Shown here: one piece after another, positions 7,382 through 14,857 of the stretch | Numbering within the stretch: the first letter of the stretch is position 1 | Layout of the letters: each line of letters opens with the position of its first letter | Position numbers and translations under genes: made by a program | Notes under the pieces: generated by a model | Seen by the model: the letters and a program-made list of their open reading frames with translations, nothing else | Databases searched by the model: none | Told to the model about the DNA's origin: nothing | Assembly (NCBI GenBank): GCA_029975765.1 | Contig: JARKOK010000105.1 | Span: 1 to 32,502, forward strand | Length of the DNA stretch: 32,502 nucleotides | Source of the DNA: Aggregatilineales bacterium | GTDB taxonomy: Bacteria; Chloroflexota; Anaerolineae; Aggregatilineales; Phototrophicaceae | Direction of reading: 5' to 3'

Positions 7382-8511
7382 GTGTTCTGCATCAATTCCT
7401 GCATCAGGGTTTCCACCCGCACCATCCGCTGATCGTAGGTGTGGTGGGCGTAGACATGTTCGCGGGCGCGGCGGGCGATGGCCTCACGTTCGTCGGCGTG
7501 GGCCAGATAATACGCCACTTTCGCCCGCAGGTCAGTTTCATCGGTGTAGGTGACAATCGTTTCGCCGGCCTGGAACCACTGCCGCGTCCCCGGCAGATCG
7601 TCCGCAATCTGGAACACGCCCACCCCCGCCGCTTCGAACGTCCGCATGTTGCCGCCGTAGTGCATAAAATCGCCGTGTATGTTAATCGTGATCTTCGCCG
7701 CTGACAGCACCCGCAGCATGGTTTCTCCCAGCGCCGCGCCGCGCACGTGGGGGCGCAGGCTTGAGGGTACGTCATGCACGCTCCAGATACCCAGGTCGAA
7801 ATCCCGTAATGCTTCCAGCGCGCGCAGGCGGCGGCTGTACAGATTATCCGGCACCAGCGTGCCGACAAAGCTCACATCGCAGGTGTAGGCGGCGCGTTCC
7901 TCCGGCGTGAGATCGTAAGGGTGATGAAAGTCCGGGTCGCAGGCCGAGACAGGCAGACATTCCATCCGGCGCGCGCCGAGTTCCAGCCACTGGATGCCGT
8001 GATAATAATCGTTGACCAGCACCAGATCGTACAGCCGGGCGGCGCGTTTTTCAATCGGGCGCGCAAACACGATGGGCGACACACCGGTGGAATACACCAG
8101 ATGGCAGCGCAGTTCGCTTTTAATCGCTGCCAGCGTGTCAGGATAAATCACGGTGTTGTCACCGACCAGCCACAGCACATCCGGCCTGAACGCGCGCGCC
8201 TGTTCCAGCAGGCGGTGATTGCGGCGGCGGTAATCGGGATTCGCTTCCGGCGGCAGGCGGTTGACCAGCGCGTTTATGACCTTGCCGGGGGTGATCCCCT
8301 GGCTGTGCCGCTGCGACCGCGCCCCGCCGAAGGCCGGCAGATTGCGGTAAAAGACGGCGGTGGTATGCCCGCGCCGCCGCAGCGCCTTATCCCATAACGC
8401 CTGTCCCATGCTGGGCGGGAACAACGGCGGCGGCTGGTCGGGCGGCGTGGCCGCGACCGCTGCTTGCAGGGCTTCAGGATGGTGGAGCGAGGCGACGAAC
8501 AGGATACGCAT
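7378..8511 (-). CDS. CgeB-like glycosyltransferase (GT-B fold)
   Basis: A 377-residue protein resembling the CgeB/spore-maturation glycosyltransferase group. MRILFVASLHHPEA opens a first Rossmann domain; RPDVLWLVGDNTVIYPDTL and LVYSTGVSP are typical of its N-terminal part. CDVSFVGTLVPDN marks the linker to the second domain, and AAKITINIHGDF plus RTFEAAGVGVFQIADDLPG matches the sugar-nucleotide site of Glyco_trans_1-type domains (about residues 268-306). The C-terminus has the usual ARREHVYAHHTYDQR-like helix. It is the first gene of the minus-strand polysaccharide cluster and overlaps the next by 4 nt. Upstream lies a palindromic repeat and a possible CATAAT -10, but no convincing -35. Confidence 0.8.
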   Translation of the reverse strand: MRILFVASLHHPEALQAAVAATPPDQPPPLFPPSMGQALWDKALRRRGHTTAVFYRNLPAFGGARSQRHSQGITPGKVINALVNRLPPEANPDYRRRNHRLLEQARAFRPDVLWLVGDNTVIYPDTLAAIKSELRCHLVYSTGVSPIVFARPIEKRAARLYDLVLVNDYYHGIQWLELGARRMECLPVSACDPDFHHPYDLTPEERAAYTCDVSFVGTLVPDNLYSRRLRALEALRDFDLGIWSVHDVPSSLRPHVRGAALGETMLRVLSAAKITINIHGDFMHYGGNMRTFEAAGVGVFQIADDLPGTRQWFQAGETIVTYTDETDLRAKVAYYLAHADEREAIARRAREHVYAHHTYDQRMVRVETLMQELMQNT

Positions 8512-8530
8512 AGCCGTTGTCAGACATTAT

Positions 8531-8558
8531 GTAGGGGCGCACAGCCGTGCGCCCCTAC
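8531..8558. repeat. Palindromic GTAGGGG/CCCCTAC repeat, copy 2
   Basis: A perfect inverted repeat with 12-bp arms (GTAGGGGCGCAC / GTGCGCCCCTAC) and a 4-nt loop (AGCC). It sits between the divergent CgeB-like and FtsX-type genes. Confidence 0.85.
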
Positions 8559-8654
8559 TACGACGAAACATCGCTGCGATTATACCACTTTCTCAAACGG
8601 CTCTCATGTTTCGCGGCTACAATGACGCGGACGCGGATTGAGGAAAATTTCACG

Positions 8655-11219
8655 ATGACGGCGATTTTACGGTTGGCGCGGCGCTACATCAGCCGCCGGG
8701 TGTTGCAGAGTGTGTTGTTTATCATCGGCGTGGCGCTGGGGGTGGCGATGGTGATCGCCATTGACATCGCCAACGGCTCGGCCAGCCGCGCCTTTGACCT
8801 GAGCGCGCAGAGCGTGACCGGCAGAGCCACGCACCAGATTACCGGCGGGCCAACCGGTCTGCCCACCGAACTGTACACCCGCGTCCGGCTGGAACTCGGC
8901 CTGCGTGACAGCGCGCCGGTGGTCGAAGATTACGTGCGCGCCGCCGATCTGGGCGACCGCCCGCTGCGCGTGCTGGGCGTGGATACCTTCGCCGAACCGC
9001 CGTTCCGTGATTACCTCAGCGGCGTGACGGTGCAGGGTGAAAACCCCGACACGGCGCAGGCGTTTAATACCTTTATCGCCGAACCCGGCACGGTGCTGGT
9101 CAGTCAGACGCTGGCCGACCGCTACGGTTTGCAGCCCGGCGACACGCTCACGCTGCGTCCCGGCGAGCGCCGCGTGACGGCGCGGCTGATCGGCGTGCTG
9201 CTGCCGGACGACAGCGCCAGCGGGCAGGCGCTCGATAATCTGCTGCTGACCGACATCGCCACCGCTCAGGAGATGGTCGGGCAGCCGGGGCGCATCACCC
9301 GGATTGATCTGATTCTGCCGGAGGGTTACGACACGCGGCAGATTGAAGCTCTCCTGCCGCCGGGTGCGAAGCTGACCACCCCCAACGCCGAAAACAGCGC
9401 CATCAACCAGATGACCGCCGCCTTTGAACTCAATTTGCAGGCGTTAAGCCTGCTGGCACTGGTCGTCGGGGTATTCCTGATCTACAACACGGTGACATTC
9501 AGCGTGGTGCAGCGCCGCCCGATGATCGGGGTTTTGCGGGCGCTGGGCGCAACCCGCCCGCAGATTTTCCTGCTGGTGCTGGGCGAGGCCGTGCTGCTCG
9601 GTCTGGTCGGTACGGTGCTGGGGCTGGCCGTCGGCGTGATCTTCGGGCGCGCGTCGGTCGCGCTGGTGTCGCAGACCATCAGCGACCTGTATTTCACGGT
9701 CAACGTGCAGCGGGTGACGGTGCAGCCGGATACGCTGCTGAAGGGCGCGTTCATCGGCCTGCTGGCAAGTATCGCCGCCGCCGCGCTTCCCTCGTTCGAG
9801 GCCACGCGCACGCCGCCCGCCGGCACGCTGCGCCGTTCCGACGTGGAACAGCGCGCCCGGCGGCTGGTGCCGGCGATGACCGCCGCCGCCGTTCTGCTGA
9901 ACGGCGCGGGGGCGCTGCTGTTGCAGCTTCCGACGCGCGATCTGTTCATCAGCTTCTTCGCGCTGTTCTGCATCGTCGTCGGCGGGGCGCTGTTCACGCC
10001 GGCGGCGCTGCTGGTGCTGATGCGTCTGTCCACACCGGTTACGGATCGGCTGTTCGGCGTGATCGGTCGCATGGCGCCGCGCGCGGTTGTGCGTTCTCTC
10101 AGCCGCACCTCGGTGGCGGTCGCCGCGCTGACGATTGCCGTCAGCGTGATCGTCGGTGTCAGCGTGATGATCGGCAGCTTCCGTAACACGGTGGCCGACT
10201 GGCTGGATACAACGCTCGGCGCGGATATTTTTGTCTCGCCCCCGCAGGTGACGGCGGCAATCTCAACGGCGGATACCGACCCGGCTATCGTGCCGCTCGC
10301 GCTGGCCGTGCCGGGTGTGACCGGCGCGGCGACGGTGCGCTCCGTCAGTGTGAGCGCGCCGGATTTCCCCGCTTTACCCCCGGCCAATCTGGATGTGGTG
10401 GACGATGATATTTCACGCGGCGGGCGGCGCTTCGCCTGGAACAACACACCCGATTACTGGCAGGCGATGCTGGACGGGCAGATCATCGTCAGCGAGCCGT
10501 TCGCCTTCCGCCGGGACATCACGCCGGACAACAACACGATTCGCCTGCTGACCGATAAGGGCGTCGAGACGTTCACCATCGCCGGGGTGTTCTACGACTA
10601 CTCGACCGATCAGGGCACGATTCTGATGGCCGACCCGGTGTACCGCCAGTTCTGGGATGACCCGTATATCACCTCATTCGCGCTGCTGGTCGCACCGGAC
10701 GCCGACCTGAACGCCGTCATCAATACGCTGCAAACCGAGGCGCTGGCGGGGTACGATTTACAGGTGCAGAGCTACCGTTCGCTGCGGAACGGCGTGTTCG
10801 CGGTGTTCGAGCGGGCGTTTGCCATCACGACGGCGCTGCAAGTGCTGGCGACGGTGGTCGCGTTTATCGGCATCCTCAGCGCGCTGATGTCCTTACAACT
10901 GGAACAGACACGGCAGTACGGCGTGATGCGCGCCATCGGCATGACACCGCGCCAGTTGTGGCGGTTCACGCTGCTGCAAACCGGACTGATGGGTATCACC
11001 GCCGGGCTGCTGGCGCTGCCGATTGGCCTGGCGCTGGCGCTGGTGCTGATTTATGTGATCAACGTGCGCTCGTTCGGCTGGACGATGCAGCTTCTCTTGC
11101 AGCCGGGCGAATTCGCGCAGGCGTTCGCGGTGGCCTTTGGCGCGGCGCTGGCGGCAGGGGTGTACCCCGCCTACCGCCTCGGCAAACTGGTCACCGCGCG
11201 GGCGCTGCGGAGTGAGTAG
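8655..11219 (+). CDS. FtsX/MacB-type ABC transporter permease, two FtsX cores
   Basis: An 854-residue membrane protein. The ATG at 8655 is chosen over an in-frame start at 8547 because GAGGAAAA precedes it by 8 nt and the extension runs through a palindromic repeat. TM1 (about residues 18-38, VLFIIGVALGVAMVIAI) is followed by a large extracytoplasmic MacB_PCD-like domain. Near residues 255-335 comes a three-helix FtsX core with the signature RRPMIGVLRALGATRPQIF. A second extracytoplasmic domain and a second FtsX core follow (RQYGVMRAIGMTPRQLWRF, about 730-750). This double-core organisation matches YbbP/DevC-like exporters that work with a LolD-type ATPase. No ATPase is adjacent in the window. 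The substrate is unknown; lipids, lipoproteins or envelope-active peptides are the usual possibilities. Confidence 0.8.
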   Translation: MTAILRLARRYISRRVLQSVLFIIGVALGVAMVIAIDIANGSASRAFDLSAQSVTGRATHQITGGPTGLPTELYTRVRLELGLRDSAPVVEDYVRAADLGDRPLRVLGVDTFAEPPFRDYLSGVTVQGENPDTAQAFNTFIAEPGTVLVSQTLADRYGLQPGDTLTLRPGERRVTARLIGVLLPDDSASGQALDNLLLTDIATAQEMVGQPGRITRIDLILPEGYDTRQIEALLPPGAKLTTPNAENSAINQMTAAFELNLQALSLLALVVGVFLIYNTVTFSVVQRRPMIGVLRALGATRPQIFLLVLGEAVLLGLVGTVLGLAVGVIFGRASVALVSQTISDLYFTVNVQRVTVQPDTLLKGAFIGLLASIAAAALPSFEATRTPPAGTLRRSDVEQRARRLVPAMTAAAVLLNGAGALLLQLPTRDLFISFFALFCIVVGGALFTPAALLVLMRLSTPVTDRLFGVIGRMAPRAVVRSLSRTSVAVAALTIAVSVIVGVSVMIGSFRNTVADWLDTTLGADIFVSPPQVTAAISTADTDPAIVPLALAVPGVTGAATVRSVSVSAPDFPALPPANLDVVDDDISRGGRRFAWNNTPDYWQAMLDGQIIVSEPFAFRRDITPDNNTIRLLTDKGVETFTIAGVFYDYSTDQGTILMADPVYRQFWDDPYITSFALLVAPDADLNAVINTLQTEALAGYDLQVQSYRSLRNGVFAVFERAFAITTALQVLATVVAFIGILSALMSLQLEQTRQYGVMRAIGMTPRQLWRFTLLQTGLMGITAGLLALPIGLALALVLIYVINVRSFGWTMQLLLQPGEFAQAFAVAFGAALAAGVYPAYRLGKLVTARALRSE

Positions 11220-11342
11220 GGCTGAGGCAGAGATGTTCAAAAGCCTGACAGCACCTGATAACGCTCTTTGAGTAGAGAGGTTAAGCATCGTCATCGGCAA
11301 AGTCGAGCTTCAAGATCATTGCCCCTCTCATTAAATGCAATC
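11220..11342. other. Intergenic stretch with no recognised feature
   Basis: This is the first part of the 335-nt gap between the permease and rho. I see no gene, convincing terminator or repeat here; base composition drifts towards AT as the rho promoter is approached. Confidence 0.5.
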
Positions 11343-11371
11343 TTGCCGAAATAAAAAAGCTATGTTATAGT
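11343..11371 (+). promoter_or_regulatory. rho promoter
   Basis: TTGCCG (11343-11348) and TATAGT (11366-11371) are separated by exactly 17 nt, with an A-rich spacer. This is a strong sigma-70-type promoter. Its -10 region shares a 12-nt string (ATGTTATAGTGC) with the promoter of the peptide-binding protein at 16144. Confidence 0.75.
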
Positions 11372-11554
11372 GCAAGTCAGAACCTAACCACATCTTTCTT
11401 CCCAGAGATATCTGCACATTTACCTTGAATATGTGGCACCGCCGGTTATAACACCCCACCGTTTTGGCGTTTAGTCAATGGTCTGGCGCGCTGCATTTTC
11501 TACCCTCATATGTGGGGTATGCCTGGAACGGAGTGACTCTGGAGTCCCTATCGT
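11372..11554 (+). promoter_or_regulatory. Long rho 5' leader
   Basis: About 175 nt separate the predicted transcription start from the rho ATG. The leader begins with a pyrimidine-rich, G-poor stretch (about 11381-11425), the kind of RNA that Rho binds. rho is autoregulated through its leader in several bacteria, so a Rho-dependent attenuator is plausible; that is inference. No small upstream gene with a good ribosome site was seen. Confidence 0.4.
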
Positions 11555-12844
11555 ATGGATATTGCTCAACTCGAAGCGAAAAACCTGGACGAACTGCGTC
11601 AAATGGCGCGCGAGAACGGTATTATCGGCTACAGCCGTCTCAAGAAGCAGGAATTGATTCTCGACCTGCTGCGCGACAATGCCGAAAAACAGGGCTATAA
11701 ACTACGCGGCGGCGTGCTGGAAATCGTGGATGACGGCATCGGCTTTTTGCGGGCGGAAAAATATCTGCCCGGCCCCAACGACATCTACGTGAGCCAGACG
11801 CAGATCAAACGTTTTAATCTGCGAACCGGCGATCTGGTGATCGGGCAGGTGCGCGCGCCCAAGGACTCGGAAAAATATTACGGTCTGCTGCGGGTGGACG
11901 CGGTGAACGGCCTTAACCCCGAAGAAGCCAAAAGCCGCCCCAACTTTGAAGACCTGACCCCCATCTACCCGTTACAACGTTATACCCTGGAAACCAACCC
12001 GCGCATTCTGTCCACGCGCCTGCTGGATTTGTTCGCGCCGATTGGTCGCGGCCAGCGTGGGTTGATCGTATCGCCGCCGAAAGCCGGTAAAACCACCGTG
12101 CTGAAGGAAGTGGCGAACGCCATCAGCCGCAATTATCCCGAAGTTCACCTGATGATCGCCCTCATCGGCGAGCGCCCGGAAGAAGTCACGGACATGGATC
12201 GTTCGGTGGACGCCGAAGTGATCGCCTCGACATTTGATGATCCGGTGCAGCATCATGTGCGGGTGGCGGAAATGGCGATCAACCGCGCCAAGCGGCTGGT
12301 CGAAAGCAAGCAGCATGTGGTGCTGATGCTGGACAGCATCACGCGGCTGGCGCGGGCGTACAACCTGGTCGTGCCGACCAGCGGGCGCACGCTGTCCGGC
12401 GGCCTTGACCCGTCCGCGATTCACCCGCCCAAGCGCATCTTTGGCGCGGGGCGCAATATCGAACAGGGCGGCAGCCTGACCATCGTCGCCACCTGCCTCG
12501 TTAACACCGGCAGCAAGATGGATGACGTGATTTACGAAGAATTCAAGGGTACGGGCAACATGGAACTGCATCTCAGCCGCAAGCTCCAGGAACGCCGCCT
12601 GTTCCCGGCCTTCGACATCGAACAATCGTCTACCCGCCGCGAAGAACTGCTGCTGGGGCCGGATGTGATTCAGCGCATGTACACCCTGCGGAATATGCTG
12701 TCGCGGCTGGCGGAAGACCCGGAACTGGGGTCGGTCGGCGCTTACGAACGCTTCCTCAACCAGTTCCGCCAGTCGGAAGCCAACAATGAATTCCTGGACA
12801 GCCTGCCGGGGTCAAACGTGCAGGCCATGAGCCGCGCGTTCTAG
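11555..12844 (+). CDS. rho: Transcription termination factor Rho
   Basis: A 429-residue hexameric RNA helicase that ends Rho-dependent transcripts. Residues 1-45 are the N-terminal helical Rho_N domain, and about 50-125 the cold-shock-like primary RNA-binding domain ([18 protein letters not shown]). The RecA-like ATPase has Walker A SPPKAGKT (173-180), [13 protein letters not shown], Walker B VLMLD (256-260) and the Q/R-loop region [13 protein letters not shown] (281-293). Length and motif order match canonical Rho, without the long N-terminal insertion seen in Actinobacteria. A GGAG lies 10 nt before the ATG. efp follows after 12 nt, so the two genes are probably co-transcribed. Confidence 0.97.
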   Translation: MDIAQLEAKNLDELRQMARENGIIGYSRLKKQELILDLLRDNAEKQGYKLRGGVLEIVDDGIGFLRAEKYLPGPNDIYVSQTQIKRFNLRTGDLVIGQVRAPKDSEKYYGLLRVDAVNGLNPEEAKSRPNFEDLTPIYPLQRYTLETNPRILSTRLLDLFAPIGRGQRGLIVSPPKAGKTTVLKEVANAISRNYPEVHLMIALIGERPEEVTDMDRSVDAEVIASTFDDPVQHHVRVAEMAINRAKRLVESKQHVVLMLDSITRLARAYNLVVPTSGRTLSGGLDPSAIHPPKRIFGAGRNIEQGGSLTIVATCLVNTGSKMDDVIYEEFKGTGNMELHLSRKLQERRLFPAFDIEQSSTRREELLLGPDVIQRMYTLRNMLSRLAEDPELGSVGAYERFLNQFRQSEANNEFLDSLPGSNVQAMSRAF

Positions 12845-12856
12845 CCGGGGGCGGTG

Positions 12857-13420
12857 ATGATTGATGTAAACCAGCTCCGCAAGGGAACGACCTTTCTGGC
12901 CGATGACCAGATCGTCAAGGTGCTGACCTACCAGCATATCAAGCCGGGACGCGGCAACGCCACGATCCGCGTGAAGGTACGGAACATGCGTACCGGGGCG
13001 ACGGTCGAACTGACGTATAACTCCGGCACGCAGGTGCAGGACATCGAAGTAGACCGCCATAACGTCGAGTATCTGTACGACGACGGCGAGTTCCTGACTT
13101 TCATGGATCGGGATACCTACGAGCAGCCGCAGATTCGGAAAGATGTTTTTGGCGATGACGCGCTGTACCTGAAAGAAGGGCTGCAACTTAAACTCAGCAG
13201 CTACGAGGGGGAGATCATTGACTATGAACTCCCCAAAACGGTGGATATGAAGGTCGTTGAATCGGAGATGGCGGTCGCCGGAGATACTGCCGTCAATCCA
13301 CAGAAGAAGGTTACCACCGAATCCGGGCTGGTGGTCAGCGTGCCGATGTTCATCAACGTGGGTGATGTGATCCGCATCAACACCGAAGAAGGTACGTACA
13401 GCACGCGGGTGAACGAGTAG
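12857..13420 (+). CDS. efp: Elongation factor P with arginine at the tip position
   Basis: A 187-residue EF-P, which rescues ribosomes stalled at polyproline. It has the three expected domains: the KOW-like N-terminal domain (MIDVNQLRKGTTFL), the central OB domain (YLYDDGEFLTFMD) and the C-terminal OB domain ending GTYSTRVNE. In the loop corresponding to E. coli PGKG, the sequence is HIKPGRGN, so residue 32 is Arg where Lys34 is modified in E. coli. Arg at this site is the residue rhamnosylated by EarP in some proteobacteria, but no EarP-like gene is in the window. The ATG at 12857 is preferred over the GTG one codon earlier. It follows rho by 12 nt with a G-rich ribosome site. Confidence 0.95.
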   Translation: MIDVNQLRKGTTFLADDQIVKVLTYQHIKPGRGNATIRVKVRNMRTGATVELTYNSGTQVQDIEVDRHNVEYLYDDGEFLTFMDRDTYEQPQIRKDVFGDDALYLKEGLQLKLSSYEGEIIDYELPKTVDMKVVESEMAVAGDTAVNPQKKVTTESGLVVSVPMFINVGDVIRINTEEGTYSTRVNE

Positions 13421-13453
13421 TTAGTTGTCAGTCTTCAGTCAGAACAAATACTA

Positions 13454-13520
13454 AACCGCCAGGACGCCAGGATTTTTCACCAATTTCCTGGCGTTCTCCG
13501 CATCCTGGCGGTTGATTTTT
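13454..13520 (+). terminator. Nested inverted repeat and T-run after efp
   Basis: The outer arms AACCGCCAGGA (13454-13464) and TCCTGGCGGTT (13503-13513) and the inner arms CGCCAGGA (13465-13472) and TCCTGGCG (13486-13493) can form a branched hairpin. It is followed by GATTTTT. It should end the rho-efp transcript. The convergent fructosamine-kinase gene ends inside the T-run, so it may serve both strands, less well on the minus strand. Confidence 0.7.
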
Positions 13521-14382
13521 AAAAACCGAACCGCCGCAAAATCTGATCTACCGAACTGACGTAGCCGCCGCCAAACAGCCGCACGTGTACCAGCAGCGGG
13601 TACAGATTGTAGATGTCCCGCCGTTCCTCGAAGAAACCCGGCGCGAGCGGGCGGTGTTCCTGGTAGCGGCGGAAGAAGGCCGCGTCAAACGTGTTAAACA
13701 GCGTGCTGAACGCCAGTTCAATTTCCGGGTGCGCGTAATACACCGCCGGGTCGAGAAAACCGGTGATGCGCCCGTTCTGCGCCAGGATGTTCGTCGTCCA
13801 CATATCCCCGTGAATCAGCGCCGGGTATTCCGGCTCAGTCAGCCAGCGGTCGAGCCGCTCGCCAAACCGTTCCAGGCGTGGCAAAAACGCGCCTGGCAGC
13901 TCACCGGCGCGCGCGGCTTCCTTCGCCATATACCCTAAACGATGGTCACGGAAAAAATCCAGCCACGAGGCGGTGGGCGGGTTGGGCTGCGGCAAGCCGC
14001 CGATCAGCGTATCGCGCTCCAGCCCGAAGGCCGCGCCACGCACTCCATGCAGATCAGCCAGCAGATCGGCGGCGTGAGCCTGCGCCGCGTCCGTCAGCAG
14101 GCTGCTGCCGGGCAGAAAATCCATCAGCAGCAGCGCCGCCGAACTGTGCCGGACTGCCGGTACGGGCAGGCGGCTGTGTTCCGCCAGATACCGCAGCATG
14201 TAGCCTTCAATGTCCAGCCGCGCGCTCTGGCTACTGTCAATTTTGGCAACCAGCGTGGAACCGTCGCGCAGGTCTACCCGGTAGACCTCGCCAATGCAGC
14301 CGCCGGTTAAGACCCGCAGCGCCGCGACAGGCTGCCGGACAGCCGCCTCAATCAGCGCCGACTGCGCTTGCCACCGATTCAT
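13519..14382 (-). CDS. Fructosamine kinase family protein
   Basis: A 287-residue protein of the usual length for the fructosamine/ketosamine-3-kinase family, which phosphorylates sugar adducts on amino groups so that they fall off. It has the kinase-like fold elements: a glycine-rich loop (LTGGCIGEVYRVDL, about 25-38), the nucleotide-anchoring Lys in LVAKID (Lys47), the catalytic HGDMWTTN (191-198) and the metal site FLDPAVYYAHPE (Asp211). In this family the catalytic sequence HGDLW.GN is standard; here the Leu is Met. Its start overlaps the upstream STAS-like gene by 35 nt, so the two are translated together. The true substrate (protein-bound or small-molecule) is not known. Confidence 0.9.
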   Translation of the reverse strand: MNRWQAQSALIEAAVRQPVAALRVLTGGCIGEVYRVDLRDGSTLVAKIDSSQSARLDIEGYMLRYLAEHSRLPVPAVRHSSAALLLMDFLPGSSLLTDAAQAHAADLLADLHGVRGAAFGLERDTLIGGLPQPNPPTASWLDFFRDHRLGYMAKEAARAGELPGAFLPRLERFGERLDRWLTEPEYPALIHGDMWTTNILAQNGRITGFLDPAVYYAHPEIELAFSTLFNTFDAAFFRRYQEHRPLAPGFFEERRDIYNLYPLLVHVRLFGGGYVSSVDQILRRFGF

Positions 14383-14755
14383 GCCGCTCTCGCGCCAACT
14401 GCCGCCGGGCTTCCGCCACCGACGACGCGAACGTTAATTTCACCGCCAGCCCGCCAAGCAGATGTTCGGTGACACGCAGTACATCCCGGATGAAGTCATC
14501 CGGGCTGACGCCGACCGCCCGCGTTAAACGAGGCGGCATCATCTGTACCAGATGGCTGAAATGCTGAAGGTAGTTGCGTTCGAGCACGACTATTTTCTCG
14601 ATATAGACGATCATGTCTACGTCATGCTCGACCGACGCTATCATCTGCTGAATTTGCTGCATGGCCGCGTAGGCGTCGGACATATGCCGCCTGGTTTCGG
14701 CATGAACGTAAATGGTCGTCCGCTCGTCATTGTCCCACTGCACCTGAATCCCCAC
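14348..14755 (-). CDS. Small STAS-like protein of unknown function
   Basis: A 135-residue protein. The GTG at 14755 is preferred because GGGGAG lies 9 nt before it and the start gives the usual short lead into the first strand (GIQVQWDNDERTTIYVHAE). A GTG at 14803 is also in frame but has no ribosome site and would place a palindrome inside the coding region. The pattern of strand, long helix (SDAYAAMQQIQQMIA), a VDMIVYIE strand, then a PPRLTRAVGVSP strand and a final helix resembles STAS-like proteins that are common in Chloroflexota. Recognition is by pattern only. The gene overlaps the fructosamine-kinase gene; whether their functions are linked is unknown. Confidence 0.6.
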   Translation of the reverse strand: MGIQVQWDNDERTTIYVHAETRRHMSDAYAAMQQIQQMIASVEHDVDMIVYIEKIVVLERNYLQHFSHLVQMMPPRLTRAVGVSPDDFIRDVLRVTEHLLGGLAVKLTFASSVAEARRQLARERHESVASAVGAD

Positions 14756-14776
14756 GATTCGCTGCTCCCCGGCTCT

Positions 14777-14822
14777 GAACGTTTCAGTATGTGAAACGTT
14801 CACGAACGAACGCCAGAGTATA
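14777..14822 (-). promoter_or_regulatory. -10 box and operator-like palindrome before the STAS-like gene
   Basis: On the minus strand TATACT (14817-14822) is followed, about 16 nt downstream, by a perfect palindrome with 10-bp arms GAACGTTTCA / TGAAACGTTC and a 5-nt centre (14777-14801). A -35 is not clear. The palindrome would lie just after the transcription start, a usual place for a repressor site, and has no T-run that would suggest a terminator. Confidence 0.5.
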
Positions 14823-14857
14823 CAATGCGAGCCTTTATTATGCTACAACCAGGTGAC

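Noticed and set aside
8547-8654. Upstream extension of the FtsX-type permease
   Set aside because: It runs out of a palindromic repeat and has no ribosome site, whereas the ATG at 8655 has GAGGAAAA at proper spacing and fits the family start.
9482-10447. Long minus-strand open frame inside the FtsX-type permease gene
   Set aside because: It is the antisense shadow of a GC-rich gene: Ser/Thr/Arg-rich composition, no ribosome site, no recognisable motif, and the opposite strand has clear FtsX signatures.
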